Origin: Malurus cyaneus samueli
Taxonomy: Eukaryota > Chordata > Aves > Passeriformes > Maluridae
Direction: 5' to 3'
Assembly: GCA_009741485.1 (NCBI GenBank)
Contig: CM019216.1
Coordinates: 22,667,119 to 22,731,118, forward strand
DNA: 64,000 nucleotides
The position numbers were made by a program, and so were the translations under genes. This document shows, one piece after another, positions 1 through 13,000 of the stretch (position 1 is the stretch's first letter; each line of letters starts with the position of its first letter). Under the pieces are notes generated by a model, which saw only the letters and a program-made list of their open reading frames with translations, did not search any database and was not told the origin of the DNA.

Positions 1-1453
1 CTGGGCTTCAGTCCATGTTCTATTGATCTGTTAAATATTTTATGTGAAGTGAAACAGTTTCAGAAGATATGGCTGCTCTTTGGAAAAAAAGTATTGGAAT
101 ATGCAGTACTTTGTGGCTCAAGTGACCTAAAGGAGAGTTCTCTAGAACAAAATCAGAACAAGTTGAATTTGCTTCTCTCACATCGTTCAAAAAGACATTA
201 GCACCAAGACTACCTGCCATAAAGATCAATATTTGTGCTGCAGCCTATTAACCTTGATACGCTGCAGCCAGATGAAGTGGGCCAGCATGATTACTTCTGT
301 GGTACCCCTTTGGAAGTACTGCTTTGTCCTATAATATGATATTTCTCTCTCTCATCATCCTATGTACTTATTCACTATTATTAATGATCTTGGTAACTGG
401 GCCAGAGAAACCTTCCAAAAAAGATTATTCTTGTGATTGCTTGTTTGGTTTTGCATGTATGTGTTTCCTTAGGATAATGGCTTTTGGCAAGGAATCTCCA
501 GCATTGCAGAGCACTCAGATATTGTGTTGGGTCTAGGACAAATTATACTAAATGTGCCTATTAGGAACCATGATTCCAGAGCATGTAAATGCAGTCAGAC
601 AGCTGATGGTGCCTCTCAGACAGCCCACTGAACAGTGACAGAAAATCTACAGCAGCAGCATCAGTAAGAATAACATTGTACTGCCTGTCATGTGCAAGTC
701 TAGAAACTTCACAGATGAGCTGTAGGGATGGAAAAGGTACTTTGAGCGCAAACACATTACTTGGGGGCAATAGACAACAGGGTAAATATTTGGGGTTTTA
801 GCTTCTTTATGCAAGTCTAACTAGAAATTATAATTATGCTCCTTCTTTGGGGTACGAGTTCAAAACTCAGTCCCTCCGACTGCAGCCTCAAAGTTAAATG
901 AGTACATTATCAAGACAATCTTTTGCTCTTTGGAGCAGGTCTGGGAACATTCTCCAAATGACTGCCCAAGTCACTACTTTTCCTGTCAAATTTTCCTTCA
1001 CTGCTTCCCCACTCCTACAGCAGCATTTCCAGAGTCTCAGTTTACAGTCTTCTGAGTCCAATCCTTTCCCATTTCTGGGAGAAATATGGAGAAAAGGAAA
1101 AATAGGGTGTGGAAATGTCTATGAATCATCTTCCAGGCCAGGATTGAAAATATGAAAATATTAAATTTTTATGAAATAAGATTTTTCATTTTGGAAATAT
1201 CAAAAGAGTTTCAGCACTGTGGAATGAGGATTTTAAGGTTTGGGCTTTTATTGTTTTTTGTTTGTTTTCCTTCTTTTATTTCACTGAAAAAAAAGAATCA
1301 TTTCTAAGCTCTGATTAACCAGAAGTCTAAACTTTCTTAATTTTTCTGAATGGGAAACAACTGTGTTCAAAAGAGAACAACAACTCCGATCACTTCAATT
1401 TTAAGGAATGACATATTGAATTAGATTTGGATTAGTTTACTTTTCTTAGAAGA

Positions 1454-1545
1454 AGAGAATCGTTGGGTTGGAAGGATGTCTGGAGATCTATCCAGACTGT
1501 GGTCTCACCAGTGCTAGAGAGGAAAACTCCAGACTTTCCCCTATA
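1454..1545 (-). repeat. Degraded CR1 fragment
   Basis: The plus strand reads agaatcgttgggttggaagg and then a tccagactgtggtctcacca block. Both resemble the complement of CR1 3' sequences, with an apparent internal deletion between them. It is short and diverged. Confidence 0.45.
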
Positions 1546-2344
1546 GTCTTCAAATTCAGTTCCCACTGAGATGACTGAAGAGCTAACAAAGCAAAAACAG
1601 AGATTATCACTCTGGGATGTCAGCTTCTACTCTGTCATGTGTCTATCTGTGGTCTTGTGTACATGAATTATGTACCTATAAATAAATCAAATTATGAATA
1701 ATGGCTGCCAAACGTTAGGTCAAGAGAGAATTTTTCTTTTGTAAATGCCTTGGAAGCATATGTATAAGATAAAATATATTGCCTAGAACTAATCCCTGTT
1801 AAAATAACAATAATTGAAAACCAGTAATAAAATATTTTCTGCTGTTCATCACAGCTGAATCAATACCATGTACAAACAGACCGATACTGATAACAGGTTA
1901 TTTCTACACAGTTTTCGGGAAGTCAGGCAAGGGAGCCCCATAAGTCTGGTGTTCTTCCTGATTCTGTCTCTTCCCTTTGTATGTTCATAGCCCCACAACC
2001 AACCCCCCACCCTCAGCTGTGAGGTGCTCACAGCACACAGGGCCACTGAACACAGCCCCTGACTCCTGGCCATGAATTTTCAGTGTCATCAACACAGGTG
2101 AGCTGAGGGAGGCTGGGGTGCTGCAAAAAATATTCTGGGATTTGGGGGGTTTATTCTTCTGGTTCTACTTACCTCTACCCTTGAAGTGTACTCTGGACCT
2201 TGAAGAAGGCAGTCATAAATTTTGTGAATTAGCTAATTTTTACACAAGCCCCTCCTGATCTTCGCTGCTCTTTTTATACCGCTGGAATATCTTCTCCTGA
2301 AATTCTTTTATTATTCCTTACTTAGTTGATAAAATACACTGTCA

Positions 2345-2962
2345 CTACAGTTCCTGGCAAAGAATCCCTCTCTGGCTTCTCTGTAGGCCCCTTCAGATCC
2401 TGGAAGGTTGCTGTGAGGTTTCCACACAACCTTCTCTTCTCCAGGCTGAACAGCCCCAACTTTCTCAGCCTGTCCTTGTAGGGGACGTGCTCCAGTCCTC
2501 TTATCAAATTCATGGCCTTTGTCTGGACTTGCTCCCACAGTTCCATGTCCTTCTGATGCTGGGGAGAGAGCTGGATGCAGCACTGCAGGTTGGAGTCTCA
2601 TGAGAGCAGAGCAGAGTAGAATCACTGCTGACCACACTGCTTTTGGTGCAGCCCAGGGCACATTCAGGGCTGTGAGCACTCACTGTTGGCTCATGATGGG
2701 ATTTTCATCAACTTCACACCCAAATCTTGCTCCTCGGGCTGCTCCCAATCCCTTCTCTGCCCAGCCTGTAGGATTGCCTTACGCAGGTGCAGGACCTCGC
2801 TCTTTGCTTCATTGAACATCACAAGGTTTGCCCTGGCCTGCTGCTGAAGCGTGTCAAGGTCCCTCTGGTGGCATCCCTTCCCTCCAGTGTTCCAGCTGCA
2901 CCACACAGCTAGGTGTCATCAGCAAATTTGTTGGGGATGCACACAATCCCACTATCATAACC
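2345..2962 (-). mobile_element. CR1 LINE, 5'-truncated, with end of broken ORF2
   Basis: Read on the minus strand, this is the distal part of a CR1 element. Fragments of the reverse-transcriptase ORF C-terminus are visible in two frames. About 2906-2691 contains Q-R-D-L-D and K-S-E-V-L-H-L-R. About 2546-2345 contains R-G-L-E-H-V-P-Y-K-D-R-L-R-K-L-G-L-F-S-L. The frame change and stops show it is dead. Open frames on either strand here are remnants of the element, not host genes. Confidence 0.85.
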
Positions 2963-3878
2963 ATAGTAATAAAATTCTTCCAAAAACTTCTGGCTCATAA
3001 AGTAGATGGCTGATTTACCTTTGTACCACGAACAAGTACATGTTCTTTATTTTCAATACACACACAAGGAAAACATGTCCTGACATCCTGTGTGTCTTTG
3101 TCATCGAGTCCAAGTGCACAGGCAAACAACAGGCTTGATACTGGGCAAGCAAACTAAGGCATCTGCACATTTTTTTTTTTTAATGTTGACTTCTCCCTCA
3201 TTTTAATTGTAAAATACCTGAAAATCAGACTATTATTCTTAGGCTACTTTAAATTTTTTGCCCTTCTCAAACTTAGTAAGGGAAGCTGTTCTATAGGGTA
3301 GCAGTTCAAGAAAATATCCAAATGCCATTTGTAGGCTCACACCATCCTCTCATGGGTGAGAGAATCTGACCCAGTGCTGACATCTCAGCGTGGGGTTATC
3401 ATCACCATTATCATGGGGCTGGGGCTGCCCTCTGTGTCCCCTCTCTCACCCCCTTACGTGGCAGTCCCTCAGCCTTCACTCTGTGTTTCTGTCCCTGTAC
3501 CAGGCACCTCATTTCTATCCAGGACCAAGAAAAGTTTCTCAGTTCAGGATGTGCCCCTTCCACTCCTGGGAACATTTTTAGCTTGGTCTCAGTGCCTTAC
3601 CTGCCTAAAATACAAGGCGTGAGTTTAAGGTTTTAAGTACTTCGTAAATAAGAGCAGATATTCTGGCAATGGATCAGATCAAATAAAAGAGGGTGATTTT
3701 GTATCCACAAGCTTATTATATTACTTTGAATATTATTTAAAATTTGTAAAATATGACAAACTGTCTTCACTTGGCAAAGCATGTTATTTTTGTGCTTCAA
3801 TTGAATTGTTTTATGTAACCATATCCCTTAAGCGTTCATAAACATTAATGAAATTTTAATTTTAATGGTGAGTTCTAG

Positions 3879-4031
3879 ATAATAAATGCAAGGCAGAAGA
3901 CACTGTTGGATGTAATAGAATAATCCAGGACCTGGCTGATGAATACCCAGGATTTAGAAACTGTGTCTGCACTACAGACGATATCTGTAGCATCACAACT
4001 TTGCTTGGGAAACAGTGCGGCATTGATAAAG
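3879..4031 (+). CDS. GFRAL: GFRAL exon: second half of GFR domain 1
   Basis: This 153-nt exon encodes about 51 residues with six cysteines. Its ending, with a C-x-C pair, a T-x-D-D-x-x-C motif and an L-L-G-K-x-C motif, matches the end of D1 in human GFRAL. In mammals D1 is split over two exons, four cysteines in the first and six in this one, which fits what is seen. It ends GAT AAA G before a gtaact donor, in phase 1. The start is ambiguous. The acceptor ending at 3878 gives a G|AT junction codon for Asp, matching the human boundary. An acceptor ending at 3872 would add two residues. The polypyrimidine tract is weak for either choice. Confidence 0.82.
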
Positions 4032-7000
4032 GTAACTAAACATAACGTTTTAATTATGAAATTGTGTAACTACTATTTTAAGTACATTCTTCTTCAAATA
4101 TACAATTTTCTTTGCATATTTCTCAAATCTGATAAACGCCCCCAAAGATTAGTTTTGTATTTTCTATGATATTCACACTCCAGCATGCTTATAAAAGAAA
4201 TTACACAAACAAAAGCAATAAAATGCATGTGAGAAATTCAGATTGTTTCTAAAGATCTTGTTGAATCCACTGGAAAGAAAGAGTAAAAGCAAAATGTATA
4301 TTGAGGGCTACTCATTGTCCATGGAGGTGTGAGAGCCACTGGCTGAAGGTTGTGTATATGGAGAGACACATCCAGCACCTTACGAGTGAATGAATAGGGA
4401 TGCACAGAGGGGCAGTTGTGTCACACGGTGCTGCAGAGGACTGTCACTACCTCTAGGAGAGGGTACGGGACCTGGGAAACAATCACCACCTTCATGAAGC
4501 TGTGTATAATATATAAAGTGCATCTTAAAATTTCTATTGTAATCAATGGGCCCATCTCACCTCAATTTAGTTTTTATTTCTCTGAGAACTCTTACCCCTG
4601 CAGAAAACCTATCTCTAATTGAGAATTACTTGGTACATGAAGAAATTGCAGTTTCTGGTCCAATGTCTCCTGGCATAATGGTTAGCAAAGCTGACACAGG
4701 AGAGGTAAAATGAGCCAATGAATGAAAGTCTGCAAAGGGAGTTTCAAAGCTGGTTCCTGGCACTGATCCATCACACCCTGCTGGCATCAAAAGGCATTCA
4801 CCTTATAGTACTAGAATATGTGGCCTTATTGCAGAGAAAATAACATCCTGATCTGTTATTCCTTGCCCCAAACGAGATGTATGGTTATCTGAAACCTAAT
4901 GTTGATGTCATTGGAACAGTTGCTTTTGCTTCTAGCAAAATGAACTATTTATATAATTTTTGCCAAATGAGATTACATTTCTCACCAGTATAGAAAAAAT
5001 TTCGGATGGATTTACACTAGTGTTGAGTTTGCCAACAGAGGATAGCATATGGTTTTGGTAGGCACTTTCAGGAGTAATTCTCCCTAACCTCAATTATTAT
5101 TTTATGTAATGAATCAACCATCTTCTGGAATTGTCATTCTCTCTTTAAAAATTGTTTAAGGTGGTAATCCACGATATTTCCAAACTGTGGGTGGTTAAAA
5201 TTATGTGAAATTAATGCAGTAATTTATGTGAGGATTTTGCAGTAGTTTTAGTGAGGATTTTGTACTACTGCCTTGCTGCTGAAATCTTAGAATGGACTAC
5301 ACTATACAGTTAACAGCATACAATAAGCATGAGGAAGATTCATTAGTCTGTAAGACTGAAATTATTCTGTGTTTACACACAGGTCAGAATTGAACTAAGT
5401 CTGTTTCATTCATTGTAACGTGCTTAGACAATCACCCTTTCCCTGAGATTTTGTGCTGACCTGTGATGATGCTCCATCTTCCGTGTGATTTATAACTCTA
5501 TTTGTACCTATTTCTGCAGAGTATTTGGAGCCTTTCTCAAGGTCAGGCGCTGAACTGAGTATTAGGCAGCAAAGAAATTCCAAAGACCGAAGGAGCTCTG
5601 GAGAATTAGAGCCCGACTGCAGCCTTGCGAAGCAGCGCTGCCGAGAGGAGCCGCGCTGCTCTGCCGCCTACAGGAGCTTCCAGCGGGCGTGCCAGGCAGC
5701 AAACTGCAGGTTCCCCGTGCCTGGAGAGTGTTTGTTAGCCTGGAAAGAACTGAGGAAAACAGCCCTGGGACAGTGCACGTGCCCAGAGCCCCTGCAGATG
5801 AAGTGCATTAAAATATGGAAGGGGATATTTAACAACCCCTGTTTGCAATACTCTCTGGAGAGCCAAGCCTCAGCAGCTAGTGAAAATGATGACAACCATG
5901 ATGACTATAATGGTGATGTTGATGGTGAGAAAAATGTGGCCATTGACACAGATTTGTGCTATTTCAGCAGTCTGAATGCTTTCATACATAACAGTAGTGA
6001 CCACAGTCTGTGAAAAAGGTTTCTTTGCCCATTTGCAATTTAACTCTGAAAATGAGATCATTTTAGGCGGTTAATTTATAAATTCACAATCTGACAGAAA
6101 ATGAAGGCTGAGTGCAAATACTGTTGTCCTTCAATAGGTTAACCTGATACAACCTGATTCAAATCAGTCCTTTTTAGTTTTCACTATGCATAGAAACAGT
6201 ATGAGACCAATAAAAATATTCTTCTAATAGCAAGAATTGTCTGCTTGCTTTGACTTTAGGCCATGACAAACAGTTACTTGAACTTGAAAACTGGACTGCT
6301 AATAAACACATTAAGGCCAATGGCTTTTATTTATTCACAAGAAATCTGACTTTATAATGCACTGAGAAGCTCTAAAAAAATCTCTTCTTGACTTCATAGA
6401 TCTATAATGATGTAAAAATTGTTAGCAGCAACCTCTGATAAACTGTGCTTTGACTCCAGATCTTATGAATATATGTAATAGTGGGTTTAGAATTTCTTAA
6501 TGAGTTCTATTTGGTCAAACCAATTTGCTACATTCTTGTTTATTTTTACAACTGGCACTATTGAAAGACAGCCAATACTCTAAAGTTTAAAAGCTTTATT
6601 TATTCATCACTTATTATTTATTACTTATGCCTGTATCTGTGTCTTTTTCTTCTAGACAATTTTAACACAGAAACAAAATTACAGTGGGGTTTTTCTGCTC
6701 TCTCCAAACAAGGTAAGACTGAATTTATTTATGGATCCTGATAAATAATTTTAGCTCTGCTTTCAGACAGTGTACAACATATTTTATATTAAAACTAATA
6801 CTTTTCATTCAAATAATGAGCAGGGAGTTAATAGACCCAACATATTTTTAATTAAGGTACTGGGTAGAGAAGAATCCAAAAATATCAGGTAACAATCATG
6901 ATCCTGTTTAATTTACAAAAGCAAATCCCATAAACATTTAAGGGTCAGAATTTTCTAGATATTTTTAGGTTTATTTCACAGTTTAGGAAATATCTAAACT

Positions 7001-10000
7001 GATACTAAAAACACAAAAATGCCATTCATATTCTCCTCTTCATTACTTATTACGTAGCCTAGCATAAGACTGCACACTGGAGATTTCAGCAGTTTTGGGA
7101 GGGTTGCTTGTGAGGGCCAAGCAGTGGAAGACAGAAGTATGAAGGTTACTCAATAGGCTTAAAGGAAACAATGCTGGAAGAGCTGGGTCGAGTTTTGGGA
7201 GTCAAGCTTAGTTTACTGGGAATGTTGTAGACAGGCTGCCTACCAGTCATCACTTGACAAAAATTTTCTTGTGATTTCATTTTTTAAAACTGTTACTCTT
7301 TTTAGCGTACACAGCAAACAGGAGCTGTTTGGATGTGAACAGGGAGTGTGTTGAAGATGAAGTATGTAACAAACAGTTGTCCCTGTACCTTAAAGTTTGC
7401 TCAGTAAATAAGAAGTGCAACATGGAAGAATGTCAAGCAGCCATAAGGTTCTTCTATCAAAATATGCCTTCTGAAGTTGCCCAAATGATGATATTTTGTG
7501 ATTGCATCCAGCAAGACGAGTCTTGCTACAGAGCCAAAGAACTTCTCCATGGCAAACCCTGTGCAGTTACTGTAGTTTCACCCCCATCATGTCTGAATGT
7601 AATCCACATGTGTGAAGAGAATGAATTGTGCAGGTGAGTAGAAGAAATATCTTGCCCAGTAAGCTGCTCTTCAATAATGATTTGGTCAAACCATTTTTAT
7701 ATGTATTTTTTATATCTTGTCCATAACAAAATTATTTCCTGTGCTGTTTGACATCTTCACAGATGTTTGCATCAACTGTGGTAATTCCAGAAGTAATTCT
7801 ACAAGTAAACTGAAATGATTAATTTTCAGGAAGGTCTGGGATCTAATGTGGCTTTTCTTCTGCCTGTATCATGACACTTGACACCATTTCTGGTTGACAA
7901 ACCATGCCATTGCATATTTTCATTACCACTGTCTTCAGATAACACCTGCCTGTCTGCACCTTTGCCCTCTAGCAGTTTGCCCAAGTTGTGCAGCAGCCCA
8001 GAGATGTTTGTTTGGTTAAAGTAATTACCTTTCGAGGGCAGAGTCTGACCCTTTGTACCCAACAGCCATGCAACCAACTTGGCCTGCTCAGAAAACTTGT
8101 GTCTTATTCTGTTCATTTCAAGGATACCTGCAAAAAGTCTGCAAAAAGCTGGCATGAAACATGCACAGATCACCAAACTCATAAAGGATAAAGCCCTTCC
8201 AAAACTTCATTTTATTTTTATAAAACATGCAACAGGATTGCCCATATTTGTAGTTCAACTTAATTGCCACCCTTTATGAATGGTCAATTGGTCCACTTTG
8301 GTTTTCTGTGTAGTCACCTTGTGAATTGGACCTGAATTTTGCCTCAAATGTGTGCTCAAATTAACATTCAGTCAACAAACCAGGAGGTCAAGAGATGATT
8401 TTGGTTTTGTGCAGATTATTCAGATTATTCATGTCAGTGAGAATGGCCAAAGAATTGGGCTACAAGTGTATATCCATACATGTACAGTCATGTAATATCA
8501 TAATTGAAAATTGCTGAATTCCCCATCACTTTGGGAACATTAATGTTTCCTGGCATTAAGTGCATATAATTAAAATTATTCTGTGAATTATGGCTAGTCA
8601 CATCCATAAATCAGGAGGTGAATAAAAAATAATTCCATTAGGAGAGAGATGGCATCTGCTTTGAAACATTTGCTTGTGTAATGAAAATATTTACAAAAAT
8701 TTTCTAGCCAGTGTTGCAGCAGTTCGTGCTTTTCCATGTGATATGCTTGTAGCTACCCCACAACATCAACATCAATTAATAACCTAATTCTATAATTAAG
8801 AAAAAAATTAATATCCTAATGTACAATATACAAGACTTCAACGTTATCATACCCTAGCATTTAACATAAGAAATTTTTTTTAATATGTACATTTTTAATT
8901 GATTTATAATGGGTATTTTCTTTTGTCATATACAGTTCATTAAAGGCCAATTTTATTCCATCCAGCAATGAAACTGAAATAATTTGAGGTTATTGATCAG
9001 GGAAACAACTTAATTCTTCATGTAATTTAGTTCTGCTGTCAATTTATCTTTAAGTTTAACTGAATTACTTCTACTTTTTCCCGAACCTTGGACACTTTGT
9101 ATTTTGTTATCATTTGGGAGGCCAAGGGATTGACATTGGATGTAGGTTATTTAATGCTAAACAAGTTCAATGTTTATTCTTCCTTCACACTCAAAAACTG
9201 ATCCATAGAACAGCATCTGGTGTGGTTTCTTGTGGTGACTGGTCTAATTGCCGCGTTCATATTTCCTCTCTGAGTATCTGAGGCTGTTGAAATTCACATT
9301 GTTTTTTGCTGGACTCTGGGAAAATCTCCCAAAATCTCAAAATTTCTCAAAATAAGAGCAGAATTTATGCTAACTATCACTGAATATTGGGATTTTTAAG
9401 GCTTTAATGGTATCTTGAAAATATGCTCTCTTTTAGTGGTGTTCCTTAAATATGTCTGTTGTTAAAGTGTCATTGCATACTTTTTTTTTCCTATTCCCCC
9501 CGCACCCCCCCAGGAAAAAATACACAACTTTTCGGTCAAAGTGTTGGAGACATGTGACAAAAAAATGCTACAATGATGAAGCTTGTCTTGAAACTTTAAT
9601 CAAGGATGACATTCCCTGCTCTGCCAATGCCGATTGCAAAGCAGCGTACATCAGCAGCTGGGGCACGGTGCTGCACACGGAGTGCACCTGCCACGATTTG
9701 CCTCCCCTGGAGCAGCCCTTGTGTGAGCTCTTCCATCACATACTCCACAGCAAATCCTGCTTCAGTGACTTACGTGAGTAACGTGCAGCTTTACAGAATA
9801 ATTAGTTTTAAAGAGTATTAAGATATAGTAATCTTTACTATATCTTTGCTAGCACTGGTTTCAGCAAGATCTATAGCTGTGGGTTTTTCAAAATCAAAAT
9901 CCAAATTACTCATGCCATGTTCTTCATCTGGTTTGGGAAAAATTTATAATAGTAATAAACCAATGAAGCTGACTTCATGTCTCATTACTTGAATTTTCTG

Positions 10001-13000
10001 AAATAAAAAAAAATTATTTCTGCGGTCTATATTAATATGCAGGTTAGAAAAGTCCAAAGTCTTTGTGTCATTGGCTTAATGTTGTACTTTGGTACACTGT
10101 TTTTACAAATAACATGAAGTAGAATTTTGTTTTTCTTACTTTTCTTCTTGGAGGCTAAATATTAGTGAACCTTACACTATATTTAGCAATAAACTTTATT
10201 CCACAGAAAATAGCTTCATTTATTTAAAGGAGGCTTTAGGATTTGGTCTTCAGTAAAAACACCTGATGAAATTCAGATGAAATGCAGGTACTTTCTCAGA
10301 ACCAGTAATGTGCTTTATCAGCTGCTTATTTTTTAAAGAATATACATGTCCTTGCCAAGTCTTTGGTTAAGAGAATTGTTAAGGCAATACATGGCAATAT
10401 GGGAGCAAATATTAATGTTTTAGTCTCAATCTGGAATGTGACTTCAAAGCAAAGCTCTTGTTTGTTGCCACTTAATGTGTCATGGGTCACATCACAGGGT
10501 GGTTCCTGGACTCCTGCAGTATAAAACTGAATCTGAAGGTTCATCTGCAGCCTCTGCAGTGCTCCAGCTACATCCAGATCTGATCCATCAACCAGATCAA
10601 AATATCCTCTTCTCCTAAATTCTCTGATTTATCCCACCAACTATTTTCCTGTGTAAATGCTCTTAGGATTTGTTACTCACTAAGGCATCATGTCTTATTC
10701 CAGTTATCTTCTACATGTTTATTCTACAGTTATCTATATTCTTAAACTAGCTTGGGAGAGGTAACACTGTCTGGAGATTTCAATGAAAAGAAATGGCTCT
10801 TTCATAGTTTTATCTGACTATTTTGAAAATATGTTTGGATTGCATGCATGCATTGAATGAAATAGCTGCTTTTGTGGTTCTAGCAACAAAAATGGTACCA
10901 CTGACAAGGGTGTAATTTTTTTTATGTCACTCAAAGGTTACCCAAAAAATAAAATCAAGTTGCTGAAACACTACTCCTAGTTTAGTTAATCATTACTCAA
11001 ATCCAGACTCCAAGAAAATATTAAAAATTATATAACAACTCCCCTGGAAAAGTGACAACGTAATACAGATTTGAGAGTTCTAGCAATGATTTTGCTGATG
11101 AATATTATTTACTTGTTTGTTTTACAGCTGAATGTAACAGTCCAAATGAGTGAACACGTCATCGTGTTCGTTATTTCTTAACCTATAAAGCAAAAAGATG
11201 ATCCTCATGTCTGAATAATCAAATAATTGCTGACGATCTTTTGCCATTCCCTGAAGCAGAGTCAGGATAAAGTGGTTTGGGGGTTTTTTTGATTGAAACT
11301 TCCCTAACCTAATTGGGACTGAAGAACAGAAGCTTATGTTGCTTGTGTGGTACAATTTCCTGGCAGTTAAGAAAAAAGAATTTGGGAGGTCCAGAGCCTT
11401 TGGTTGATCATTACCGACTCTACAGAACATTTGCAAGTCATTGTTAATCTTGCTTTTTTTTTCTTTTTCTATATGTCTAGTTGTAATGCAGCTAAACTGA
11501 TGATGATGATGATTGTGGGTTTTATTCCAAGGCACGTTTTTAATGCCATTCTCTGCATGGCAGTTCAGAGATGTGCAGTGATTACTCTGTTGCAGCCCCC
11601 ACGCATCCCCTTCCTCTGAATCATTCCTTTGGCCTGGTGGTGATCTTTGGCTGACATTCACTCTTACAGTGGCAATGATTGTTAACACTGAAACCTTTCT
11701 GAACAGGCAAATACCCACGGTTTGGACATGGATCTTTGCCTCTAAAATTGGTGTGACCAGACCCACAAGTAGTGTTTACACCATCTCATCTTCCTCCTCT
11801 TGCATGGCACTGCCTTTGCTATAAGTGTTTGCTCTTGAGGCTGTGCTCCCAGGGTTACATATGCTGCAGCCTCAGTAAAAAGCAAGAACTGTGACTGATT
11901 GGCTGCTGTATGAAGCAGAAACACAATGTGGATCATTGCCAATGTAGGACCAGTGTCTCAACAGGAATAAGCAAAAATGTCAGTGAGAGAAAGCAAAAAT
12001 TTAAGTTTCCAAAATATTTTAACTATGGCTTGTACTTTTGGATCTCACAGAACAAAGCCAAACTACAGGTAGGTTTAGTCCATTGTTATTTGGAAAATGT
12101 TCCAGGCTGCAAATATGAGCCTTTCTTATGTTTTCATTATGAAGAGGAATACAAATTTCTTGGCTTGCCATTCATGTGAGTAACCAGGCATCCTTGTACG
12201 GTTTAGCCTCCTGCTCTGTAAACTATACTATTAAGTAAACCTTCTGATTTTCATTTCAACAGAAGATATGTATTTTCAGATTTATTCATGAAATTATTCC
12301 CACTAAAAGAACAGACCTTTGTGAAAAAAATTGTTGGGGTCTAGCAATGCAGTCGGAGAATAAGCTCTGTCTTACTCTTACTATTACCCCTTTCTCATCA
12401 CTTTTATATTGGTTTGGTGGACCCAATTCTTTTGGTGGGCCTATTTTTGAAACAGTTTATGTGAAAAGAGCATTGAAGCTGTTTTGTGGCAGAGAATATT
12501 TTCAAAATGTGCTTGTCACCCATGAGAAAAACTAAAGGGGCAGTTTAACTGAGATTGAAAATGAGGAACTGTTATGTACTCATTCAATTTGTTCATCAAG
12601 TATCAGTAAACAGTATTTTAAACCAGCTCCCTTTATAAATTCTGTGGCTGTTAGCAAAATATCAAACAATATTCACTTACTATTTTAAAGTAATATTTTG
12701 AACAGATATTTTATTTCCAATATTCAGGTCAAATTTCTCTTCAGAAGAAGGGTTTTTACTGGATGAATACAAAAATGCCAGGAGAAAAGGTTTCCGGAGC
12801 ACAGCTCTATTCTTCTGCGATTAATGGTGAGTTTGGGCAAATCACTTCATGGTTTTCCACATTACTCTTGAAATACCCCTCAGGTGTGATAGAAAAGACC
12901 AAAGCCGGGTCTCTTGGGTGGGTTCAGGCATGGTGGAGGAGGAGCTTGACCTGTTGCTCTTCCATTCAGCCTGGATGTCTCCCTACCTGTTTGGCTTAGC

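Larger units (their letters stand above)
1..3878. other. Upstream or intronic DNA of GFRAL without a supported exon
   Basis: The exons for the GFRAL signal peptide and the first four cysteines of D1 were sought here and not found. A hydrophobic start at 336-392 (M-I-F-L-S-L-I-I-L) followed by a possible gtaact donor looks like a signal peptide. However, no four-cysteine exon joins it to the 3879 exon. The stretch otherwise holds CR1 remnants and short T-rich runs. Confidence 0.5.

Noticed and set aside
324..536. Signal-peptide-like open frame (M-I-F-L-S-L-I-I-L) with a possible donor, considered as GFRAL exon 1
   Set aside because: No four-cysteine exon 2 was found between it and the D1 exon, and hydrophobic AT-rich frames are common by chance. 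Kept only as a note.
2311..3013. Several open frames on both strands, up to 122 codons
   Set aside because: They fall in an antisense CR1 element; the minus-strand ones are pieces of its dead reverse-transcriptase ORF.
5668..6061. Minus-strand frames opposite the extra GFRAL exon
   Set aside because: Shadows of the plus-strand coding exon, whose cysteine pattern and splice sites explain the sequence.
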